DNA of 64,000 nt from Acanthopleura granulata. Taxonomy: Eukaryota > Mollusca > Polyplacophora > Chitonida > Chitonidae. Under the pieces are notes generated by a model, which was not told where the DNA came from, did no database searches, and saw only the letters and a program-made list of their open reading frames with translations. The stretch spans positions 47,140,032 to 47,204,031 of the forward strand of contig JABBOT010000080.1 of assembly GCA_016165875.1 (NCBI GenBank), read 5' to 3'. Made by a program: the position numbers and the translations under genes. This document shows, piece after piece, positions 12,701 through 24,700 of the stretch (positions are counted from its first letter, which is position 1; each line of letters begins with the position of its first letter).

Positions 12701-15700
12701 TCCTCTCGTACATGTAGCTGTAAGAGAGCACATACAGTTGTTTTTGGTGGGTGCAGAATCCTTCCGTTTTGCACTGCAAATGCATGGCTTTCTCATGGTC
12801 AAATCTTCTGGAAACTGGAAAAAATTAACTCCAGGGTTCTTTGATGATGTCACCTGTGTTTTCAACCGTGTGTGGAACAGCATACCATTTCGTGGAGAAA
12901 TTCAATATGCTTGTTGTCACTTTTGTGGCTTGTTTTATCTCTGAACTAAATGGCGAAGCTGTGACAGCTCGTACTGATATGATGTAATTTGGTGGAGACT
13001 GCCGAGTGTTGGCAGAAAAAAATGCATAAAACCAGCCTCATTTCATCTAGTGATTTTATGTGCTGTATTACTCAGATTAATGCACACTTTTTAAATACTC
13101 AAAGGAAGCTAATTTTGACTTCATACTAAATCTGGACATTAATCCATTAATAGTTTCTTTTCAGAGCTATCTGTGCCCTTCTTATGTGAAATATGACATT
13201 GGTTTCCATGAAATTTATTCCAGAGCTAACAGAATTAAAGCTGAAATATCAAGGCTTCTAATTAAAGTCGTGATACCTGTTTGTTGGTGATTATGGATAA
13301 ATTATTCTATCTCTGCACCATGCATTACCCCTTGACAAAACCTGAAAAAAAATAGTTGATTAAAAACTGGATTAATCTTTATAGGTCTATTTTTGTTAAT
13401 TGCCAGAGGGATATTGTGGAGAGATGAAAAATGCTGGTAAAATTTCTGTACGTAGTTTACTAAAGCATGGTATATGACATGAAATTTGGCCCTAAAAACT
13501 GAATTGAAATGCAAGCAGGTGTGATCAAATACATGTATAACTTTTGGTGCTGAAACTTCCTGTGTAATATCTACTTCCAAAAAAAACTTCAGTCAGCTGC
13601 CTAAGAACAGTAGATGTCTGAAAATTGGGCAAATTTGTAACTGCATGTATTTCATGGGTGAAATTATAGGTCATTTACTGTATTTTGTGACAGTGATTAA
13701 GATATAAACCTTTCGTGTCAAATGTTGTGAGAAACTAGGTAGTTAGTATACAGCGCAACAGTATGTGTGTGGCTTACAAGTCTGTTTCGGTTTGTACGAA
13801 TTCTCAAATGAGACTTAGGCAGCCCTTGATTTATTTATTTATTTATTTGATTAGTGTTTTACGCCGCACTCGAGAATATTTCACTTATATGACGGCAGCC
13901 AGCATTATGGTGGGAGGAAACCAAGCAGAGCCTGGCGGAAACCCATGACCATCCGCAGGTTCCTGGCAGATCTTCCCACGTACGGCCGGAGAGGAAGCCA
14001 GCATGAGCTGGTCTTGAACTCACAGCGACCGCATTGGTGGGAGATTTTCTGGGTCATTGCGCTGCGCTAGCGCACTAACCGACTGAGCCACGGAGGCTCC
14101 CAGGTAGCCCTTGAAGCTAATGGCTTTACCACGGCTCCAAGCCTGAAGTTACTATCCCCTCAACTTATATAATCAAATTTTGGAGACCTTAACTCAAACA
14201 GAAACTCTTATTGAAGGTGGCTTGGCAGGAAATACCTGGCTCTCAGCACATCCGAATTGGTACTAGTAATATTTTGACCAGTGCTCAAACTGGCCCTTGT
14301 ATGAAGCTACATGAACACAGCGTTGATGATTCTGATATTTTGTACTGCCCATTAACTGAGCATAAGAAAGACTAATGAAGTTGGCAACAGGCCAATACCA
14401 CATCATTTAGAGCCAAATAAAAGTGAAACATTTTTAGTACCCATAATTACTCACTCTGTTGGTCCCATCTTGGTTTCCTCATAGGGATTTCTGCTGCTAT
14501 TACTGGTGATATTTCCTTGCTAGGCAGATGCGATCATTGCCACTCAACGCTGTGGCTATCCTGGTTGTGTGGCATGCATGCGCAAACACAGCTTCTTGTC
14601 TCGTGGGTTATCACTTCTACCCCTCACTCGAGCAATATTTATGGTATTCATCCTTCACTGTGCAATATCCTCTGTGTATTAAACGATGGGACTAATGGGA
14701 TACAGCTACTGACATATGTCCTACACCAGGTAGTAGTACCGGCACAACTTCTCATGTAACATTTAAGATTTAAGTTAAAGATTTTTGTGTTCACAAGAAA
14801 CCTTGTGTCACAAAAATGAAGTTGAGGTTTTGCACTTTAAGTCTGAATGAAGGAAGTATCCCACAGCTTGTTGAAAAAGCTGTATCCCACAGCTTGTTGA
14901 AACATCTTTAAGATCTGCTTGATGTAATTATGTCACTCACAAAAGTGAAAATCTGTCATGAACCTCTAAAGCTTCCCTTCCCAAGGTCTGCTGCTGATGA
15001 TGTTCAAGAGTACATATAAGTGTGTTCAGGCAGAAGATACTCTGCCCTCAATCTCAAAGATTTCTGTCACCTTTTGAATAAAAGCAATTAACTACACTTA
15101 CCCTGGGCCAGTCCAGTATTCCACAGGTGTTATTGCAGATATGAGGAAGAGCATTCGCTTTTGTGTAGTTTCCCTCAGTTTCTGTTCTCTTCTGGACGTG
15201 TATACACTGGGTTCCTCTTCATATACATACTTATTGTGAACATGCAGGGCTTGACCTGGAAAACTTTGTTGAACTAGTGTTGCCATTACCTGGTTTTGGA
15301 CGGGAATTTGATGGGAAATTCAGACTGAGTTAGCAACCTGCAAGCTTTCACTGGTACCTTGATTATGTAGTGTCAGGTGTGGGTGAGGCTGCTTGACACC
15401 GCTCCTCTCCACGGCTTCTTGCCACAGAGGTAGAACAGTCCACATCTGTTGGAGAGTTTCTTTCTGTTCAAAATGCAGACTTTGAGAAAGACGTCTGAAG
15501 GGCTTAACCGACTAAATCTGTGAGCTCAATACATCCCTGGCATCTTGCCGTATTCAGATGCTGGATGGTTTGCTTAACCCAGAGTAAATGTTTGGACACA
15601 GTCCGGGAACGCAGGCGCAAACTAACTCTGCAGGCTTTCTAATACAAGGGTCAGACATTGAGCAGATCAGATTCTTCTTCATGGACCTATTTTGCATCTT

Positions 15701-18700
15701 AGTTTCAGTAATTCATTTTTTTTTTTTCCCCTTTCTTGCATGTTTGATTTATGGCATGTTTCCTGATGAGCTCAGTGTTGAACTTTACACAGATGATTAT
15801 TTCAGTGATGATGGTGATAAGTATGTTTGTGATAACTGCTATTATTATGTGCACCACCACCATGGATGCGGTCATGACTTGTCAGAATGGGACAACATTT
15901 GTGTGGCTTGTGATAATTGTTCTTGTGGTATTGTGAACATCATCTTTATTTTATGCAAACTATTGACACATATGCAGTCATAACTGTTGTTCTCTTTTCC
16001 TCTTAAATTACAAGACTATTTCTGTATAAAGGTTACTCCTGACTAACTAAAAAATTAAGTTTTCTTCAAAATGAAGTCATTTTCACATTAAAACCTAAAT
16101 GTACACCTGCAGTGTAGGATAAAACTTGTGGTTGTACAGCATTATATACACTACATGTATGCAGCTTTTTTAAACTTAATTACAGTATTTAAAGAGTTTG
16201 GTATTTCTGTTTCTTTGTTTCTTTTTACATGTAAACCATGTGCATATATCTGTTGCCCTGAATAAAGTGAAATTATCATGTTGAATATTAACAGTAAAAA
16301 GGACTTCTGTTCCCCTGTCCCCCCCCCCCCCCCAAGAACAACATAAGAACTCCCAACTGTGAGGTCCTGCAGTCTTTACTTCTCATTACTCTAACCCAAG
16401 TCCTACATGTCCAGCTAAATCACTGGACTGGTCAATATTGTCTTAATCTTTAAGACATGGTTTCCTGCCTGTCACTCCAGGTCAATTGACCACCTCTTCC
16501 CCCAACGGCTGCTTCTTCCTGCTTTGCCTGACCTCTAACACCCAGTCTCTTCCTCAAGTTGTATTGGCACCCTACATTGATGTGCTGCTCTGCTGCACTT
16601 CCTGCTCAAAGACAGATGAATAAATGTAAGGGGTGGACATAGGGAGGCTACATAATAGACCTGGAACCAATCGTTCAGAGTTTTTCAAATCCCATTGTGG
16701 TGTGTGTTATAATGTGGGCATTAGTGAGGAGGGTTAGTTGTTAATCAAAAAGCTGACGGAGCTTTCTTTATGTCCTGATTTTAACATACTGAGAAACCTT
16801 TGTCAAATTTGTTTCTGCAATACTAAATAGTTCTTCAAATACAAACCATTTCAGCTAAAACTGACTTTTGTTTCTTGATTTGTCAATTTTGGTATTTGAG
16901 AGATCAATTCTCACTCATAGTCGCTAAAGTATTCAATAGGACATTAATCAAGGAAGTTGACCATGACAGTTTGTGTGGATTGTTCGATATTGTTCCACAA
17001 AAGCCAATCTGGCTTCAAAGCCAAGTCAGATGTGGTCACACAAGTAAAACTCTGAACACTCCATACTTGCATGAAGTTAGTTGGTACTGTTTTGTATCAT
17101 TTTTGCCCTGACTGTTGAAAGAAGTTGATGTACCATTATAATGCTGTATCTATTTGAAAACTAATCTATATTGATGAGTGGTTGTTATTGTAGATATGTC
17201 AGAATTGTTGTCTTTGTGGTGTATTCGCTCTCAGCTGTGTAGCCTTTGCTCCTTCTCCCCCTTCCCCAAATAATTTATCCAGCTGATCCTTGTGCAAGGC
17301 AAAAGGGAAGTCACGGTGTTGCCTTACACTCACGTGGCACGGAGCTTGTTGTTTTAAACTAACCAGCCCCCAACTCGTGTGTTCAAAGACAAAGTACGCT
17401 GTTTGCTGAGGGCTGCTAAAACTTGTTTGCTCCAGGTTTCCCACCTCACTGGCTTGGGGGTGAAAGAGTTCAGATTCAAATATTTCAAAGAAAAAACGAT
17501 TATGGCATTATAGCGATTGTGGTTTTAAAGTAATGGTAGGCTAAGGTGCTTCGGGTACATATCAGGGAACCCCTGTTCAGAGAGAAGATGTGCACGCTTA
17601 CATGTACATTTCTGTTGGCCTATGTCATGTCGATGGTGAACCTGATGTTCAGCAACTAGAGAACATTGCATTCATTTGTAGGACAGGTGCTGTTTAGTGT
17701 GTTGTGTTGACTTCACGTGTACAGTCCTCACTTGTGGCCATTGATTGAACGCTTTCCTTTTGTGACCTGCAGCAAGTATGGTGATGTTCTTCGGTTAGAT
17801 GGCATCTTCTATTAATAGTGTTACGGCCTCTTTATTGTGACATATGAGTTTCTCCCCTTCTGGATTACCTTGGCACAAAGCAAAATGGCATCACTAAAAG
17901 CTCAACGAAATTGCTCTACGAGAACTAAACGGAAAAGGCGACTTTTGATCAACTGGCCATGTTTTTACCATGCCTTGGAGATGGAGATTTCCCAGGATGA
18001 GGACGACAGCGACTCCTTCTGCAGCTACTCCATGTCGACGTCTTCCAGTTGCTCTCACTGCTCAGACTGCTTTCATGGGTCCGTAGTCACAAATTCTTGG
18101 TCATCTCGTATACCACTTGACACGATGTTATTGTTTGAGAGAAATATGCATGCATGTATCATGTGTCTTTATTTTTGAAAAAATTTTTGTGTAAGCTTTT
18201 CTGCATTGGGCCAAGTTTAATGCATGTTTGCCATCCATGGATAAAGATTCTTTCCAATTTGGACCTGTTGTAACTAAAGGGATTGGGGCAAAGTACATTG
18301 TACATGTACATGTGTATTGCCCTAATTGTGCTATTTTTCTCTCTGTATTAGAGGAAGCAAGTCACTGATGGCTCTCCTGTGAATCACCTGGTTGAACAGG
18401 GTTCGGGATCTGGTGACACTTTACCAGATTGTGAGTTGATGCCATTTTGGGAAGTCACCTTGATGGCACAACAGAATTTGGTCTCATACAAAATGTGTCC
18501 AGGAGCTTAGCAGGAAGTACTAAATTTGGATACTAATGTGTACATGCAGAAATATGGAAGGAAAAAAAAAATAAGTGTTTGGAAAATTTACCTGAAAATG
18601 TCTTCATTGGTCAAGTGCATTATTGATGGTTGGGTATAGCACTTACATAGTCCTGTATTGTTGGTAACCTACATGTGTAAATAAGGGATTGCCCTTCAGA

Positions 18701-21700
18701 TGCACATGTGATTTATTTATCATTAATCAACAATTAATTTTAATATTTATCAATTAATGGTTGGGTTTGCGGGTCAGATTTCAGTGCTGTGGATTACGTT
18801 TTATTTTGGAGGTACAAAAAGGGACATTGATGTGGCGTAGTAATCATTACCTTTACACATTATTGTAGCCAGCTCAAAGTGGTTGTTCGCGCTGCAGGAA
18901 TAACTCCCTCTGACGGCAAGTCTTCAACACGTTGCAGGCACAAAAATCATGCAGCTAGTTTTAAAGGTTTCAGTCAATTCAGATGTGTGGATATTTTGTC
19001 CTGGGTGATTAAGACTTTACCGTATCTGTATGCATGTATGTCAGAGGTTGGCAGTGTTAGAAAGATGCACACTAATGGAAAGCTTCTGGTCCAACTGCGT
19101 CTTCAGGTGAACATGGCTTTGACAAAAAAAAAAAGAAAAATCTTGCTGTATCAGTGTCCGTGATTTTAGTTTCACAATTGGCAGCCAATTCATGATGTAT
19201 CTTCATCATTAATAATGCTGCTCAAACAGATCCTGACATGTTCCAGTTTTAGTGATTTTAACATTAAACAGTGGTTATGTGTTAACAATAGCTACGTGAT
19301 TCCCAAGTTCTGATCAACCGTTTGCTGTGCCTCCAGTTGAGTACTAGAAGTACAGCTGTGATCTCAGATAAAATTAGCGTTGAAGTACAGCTGTGATCTC
19401 TGATATAATTAGCATTGAAGTACAGCTGTGATCTCTGATATAATTAGCATTAAAATTACCAGTGTTAGCCGGTGATAATTTTAATTGAATGTCATTTTTT
19501 TTTTCATGTGCATTGGTGGTGCTCGACTGTACATCTTACTCAAGAATGATTCACTCACATCATTTACGAGTGGAATAAAGTAGTCATAGCCTGGGAAAAA
19601 CCATGTCACACGAGCTGAAGATGGATTTGTGCCTGTGACTTTGTTGGTCAACTGGTCCAGTAGAAGGCAACGGATCACTCTGCAGACTCAATCCTCTATC
19701 ATGGAATATCAACAGCATTGATCTATTCAATTTCTGCTGTTATTTTGAGTGTGCAGTTTTAATTTTTCCTGTAATGAGCAGTTTGGAGAATAATGTAGGA
19801 TGTTCCATTTGTTTGAAGCTGTGAGTTTCTGTGTTATAACAAATATGATGTGCCCAGAATGTTTTCCTGTCCTATACAAATGTATGTATTCCTTTAAACA
19901 TGAAACTATACAGTAAAGCCTGTCCAGTAAAATTGACACTTTCAGTTTTGTTGCCTTAGGGTACTAGTTTCACTGTGTCATGATGGTTGGTCATGGGTTT
20001 TTTAATTGTAGTCAACACGATTTAGTTTGTCCTATTTATCCTCTAGTTTATGGTGTTAAGAAACTGATACATTGTTGATTTTCAGGTGCATTAATGTATT
20101 TGTTTGTATTATACCAACTGAAATTGTTTAACGACTAAGTTACATCCAGTGGTATAAGTTATTTAGTGTCAGGTATACAACAGGAACTGTAGACTTTCAG
20201 ATGCAGTAATGTCAATATGTAGGTAATGATGCAGTGGTATAAGTTATTTAGTATCTGGTATACAACAGGAACTGTAGACTTTCAGATGCAGTAATGTCAA
20301 TATGTAGGTAATGGGTGCAGTTGCTGACTAGTTCAGTTCTGGTGATATCAGTATGTAGGCAACGGGCACATTTGTTGACTACAGATATGGTGATATCGTG
20401 TAGGCAACTGACACAGTTGTTGACTGCTTCAGATGTAGTGATATCATGTAGGCAACTGACACATTTGTTGACTACATGTACTTCAAATATGGTGTTATGA
20501 GTATGTAGGCAACTGGCACAGTTGCTGACTGTTTGAGATGTAGTGATATCGTGTAGGCAACTGGCACATTTGTTGACTACTTGTACTTAAGATACGGTGT
20601 TATCAGTATGTAGGCAAGTGGCACATTTGTTGACAGCTTCAGATCCAATGATATCTTCCGATCCAATGATATCAGTATGTAGGCAACTGGCACATTTGTT
20701 GACTGCTTCAGATCCAATGATATCAGTAGGTAGACAACTGACACACTTTTTGTCTTTCAGATTAATGTCAGCAGTTAAGCATCAGACCACAGGAACTGAT
20801 TCAGTTGTTAACCTTGTGTTTCAGATCCAGTAGTAGCAGTATCAGCATATCGTGCAGCTCAGGCAGTGACACAGTTGATGATTGCCCCTCCAGTAGTGGC
20901 TGCAGGTGAGTGGTTATTTTCACACGCGAGTCAAAAAGCTGTAAAGAACTTTCTCCTCAGAAAAACTTTGCTTTTTCCTGTTTATTTCATATAATGTTAT
21001 GATTATTTTACGTTTCATATTGAAGCTCTGTTTCCATGGCACAGTCATGCCTGTACATGACTGAATCCTTACTCCTGTAATTAATACCTCATGATTCCCT
21101 CATTCATTACCTCATGAGAAATAGCATCAATACGACAACTCACATGTAGCCCTTGGTAAAAGGGCTGCAAAATCTGCTATATTGGGTTGATTTAGGGTTG
21201 AATACTCTCCAAACTCATTGATTATTATGCCACATACAAGTTTTCTCTGTTGTGTCAATCAGGTGTATCATACTAACTATTGACAGCTTTTAAAGCAGTC
21301 ACATATTCAAGGATAATTTTCTGCCATCAAAAGTAGTTGATGAACGTACATTATAGCTTAAGTCTATTTGATTATCCACACTACTTGTTCCAGTTTTTGG
21401 GAATTCTGCTCTTTTAGCCAATGGACATGTAATTGTAGCAGGAAGATACAGTTTGTCTTCTATCGCAAAGTTCATCTAATGAACATGAACATATGAACAT
21501 GTCCATATCTTCAGTTTTTCGCCAAAAACTGAAAGTGAAATGTAGTTTCTTTCAGCACTGCTAATATCTGTTCTGAAAATTAGAGAGTTAAGGCATTTCA
21601 ACTTAAAAGGAGTGACATATTTTGTTTTTCTCAAACAAACAGGCTACATATACAAACTTCACCACGAAAGGAAAATTTTAATACATGTAACTAATGACAT

Positions 21701-24700
21701 CCCCACCACACAACTGTGTGTACATTTATATATCTTCCATCAGACAAACATACTCTGTTTTCTCTGGACCTCACCGGCCATTTTCATATCCCACAGCCGA
21801 TGCTATGTATGTAACTGTGTGATGACAACACTGGAGATATCATCAGGCAACAGTGACAGCGTCATCCAACAACAAGGCAATACTGGCTTTTTGATGCTAC
21901 ACCTTTGATAATGTTACTGTGCCATGGTTCTTAGATGACTAATTGGTACATGTAAATTGCATTTCTCAACATCACAAGGAACTACTGTTTTTTTTTTTGG
22001 TTTTTCCAACTACAAATTTTGGTTTCCTTGGCATCTAGTTTGGTTAATGTCTTTCCCAGTAAGAGTGTCGTGGATGCTGTATATTTCCGTATCATGTCAA
22101 TTGAGTAAGCCTGTTAGTGGTCATACATTAGATATGAAACAAGATCTTAGCATGGGTCCTCACTGGCTTCCAGACCAATGAGATTTCACTGGTTCACATG
22201 TAACCTTAAGCGAAGAGCTTAAGATACTTCTGGCAAAAGGAGGCTGGAATGGTGACTTCCTCAACTAGTAAACCTCACTGTTGTGATGCGAAACTTTGTC
22301 TCTCTGTCATAATAGAGCACTTCAAACAGTCAGCAGCATGACTCTGACACCATTTTATTAGCGTCATTAGTTCATTTCCCAACTTATTATTATGACACAT
22401 ACTTTGATTTGTAAAGCCAGTGGTAAAGCAAGAAAGCTGAAACCTTTACCATATTGTAACAGTTGAGTACTGTAGATCTTTTCATTAGTGTCTGTGTATG
22501 TTGAAACTAACTGACTTTCTTTTTGCACTTCCCCACACTCCTACCAAGCCTTGGGAATGGAAACTAATGATGTCCCATTGGTTAAATGCTCAGGAAGCTC
22601 CTAGGTTCTCCACAAGCACTGTGGCCCCCCAATTACATTTTCCTCTGGACATTACAAACTGTTTGATAGGCATCACTACGTGGTGTGGACCTGGCTGAAC
22701 TAATTTTATGATGTTACCTGCCACAGATACTGGTGGCCGTTGATTGGTCAATTAATATACAATAGTATCCATCTACATGATTTGAATATATGCATTCTGA
22801 GATCATCTTAATAACCTGAAGACAATTTCACTTCAGACTTCTTTAATGCCTAAAATAAAGTTTCAATATCTGTTTTAAGCCTTGCACAGACAAGATCATT
22901 CTGCTGAGCAAGAAGTTGTTCAAGTCTGGCAACTCAGTAAAATTCTTACATCTTGTATCAGCTCACTCAAAGAGTTACCAACCTGCCACTACATGGTGTG
23001 ATCAGCAATGTTGTCAGTAGTCTTTTTGCTGTCACATCAAAGAAGACTAATGATTTTGACCTGAATATTTTCCAGCTGAGCTCTTTTCTTTGCTCTTGTT
23101 AAGATTTGCGACATGAGAGATCGCAAATATCGAACATGTTAGGCGTTCTTCTCACAATCTCAAGAGGCAAGACTTTGAAAAATGATGCTTCATTCTTACT
23201 TACATGTTTGCTCTGCAGATAGCTCTCCTGTGTGCCAGACTTTACCTATGATCCCTTTGCAACTTTGTATAGAAGTTACATGCCCCGGGTGAGCTGTTTG
23301 GCATCATGTTTTTTTTGTTAATTCAACATCTCCTACAGTTAATTACTAACAGGTGGTAACACTGCCAGGTGTCGCTGTCGATTTGGCTTGAAAGTTAATT
23401 ACTGTGATAATGTACGCATTTGCCCAGAAGTTGTGAAGTTGGTATGTTCTATAAGAGACATTTTCGCCTCTACAAAAATCTAATTTTTTTTATGAATTTA
23501 GGGGTTTCATCCGTAAATTTCAGGTCAGCTGCACTTTTACTCTAGTGCCTCAGCAGCCATGATACCACAAGGCCTCAGCAGCACAGTTCTGTTAGTATTA
23601 AGCCCAGTTGAGCACTTTTTTCGAGCAAATTGCTTGACAAGGTACAAGTGCCTGAATGTTGCCAGTGTTATGTGGACATTGTCACACAGCTCTGTGTATA
23701 CTTTTCAGAAATTTGCTTGACTTGATATTGGAGGAAGTGTGATGTTGAAGTTGCCAAAGACTTTATCCACATAGATGTTTACATGCTTTCCAGCAATTTG
23801 CTGACAGTGTGGTGTTGAACATCTGCCAGATTTGACAGAAATGGACAAATAATCATGGTTTAATGCCACATGTAGGCTCCATTTCAGCCATGCAGTAGGA
23901 GTTTAACAGGGACAGGTAATAGTTCAGTGAGCCGGACTGGACTGGAGCTTCCGAATGATCTCTCCATCTTTCCCCATATGTGAACTGTCCTTCCTTGTAC
24001 ATGATCCATCCTTCCTTATACACATACCCCATCTTCCATCTTTCCCCATATGTGGACTGTCCTTCCTCATACATGATCCATCCTTTCTTGTCTACATACC
24101 CCACCTTCCCCTCTTTCCCCATGTGTGGACCACCCTTTCTCATACATGATGCATCCTTCCTTTATACATGATCTATCCTTTCTTATATACATACCCACCT
24201 CCTCATCTTTCTCCATATGTGGACTGTCCTTCCTCATACGTGATCCATCCATCCTTATATACATACCTGACCTCCCCATCTTTCTCCACCTGTGGACCAT
24301 CCTTCCTCACTCATGATCCATCCTTCCTTAAGTACATATCATCCTTTCGCATACATGATCCATCCTTCCTTATATACATATCATCCTTCCATATACATGA
24401 TCCATCCTTCCTTATATACATACCATATTGCCTCATACACTTGTCTGCCTTCCTCATACAAGTACCATCCTTTTTCATGTATGTTCCATCCTTCCCCGTA
24501 CATGATCCATCCTTCCCTATATGTATGCAATTCTTATAATATCTACCATCCTTCCTCATACATAGGCAAACCTTCCGTATGTATGTGCCATCCTCCTCAT
24601 ATACATGCCGCCCTTCCTCATACATGATCCATCGTTCCTCGTACATGATCCATCGTTCCTCCTATGTGCCATCCGTCCTCATACATGATCCATCCTTCCT

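Noticed and set aside
23853..24646. Several ORFs over 90 codons on both strands
   Set aside because: All arise from the CATCCTTCC repeat and have no protein-like features.
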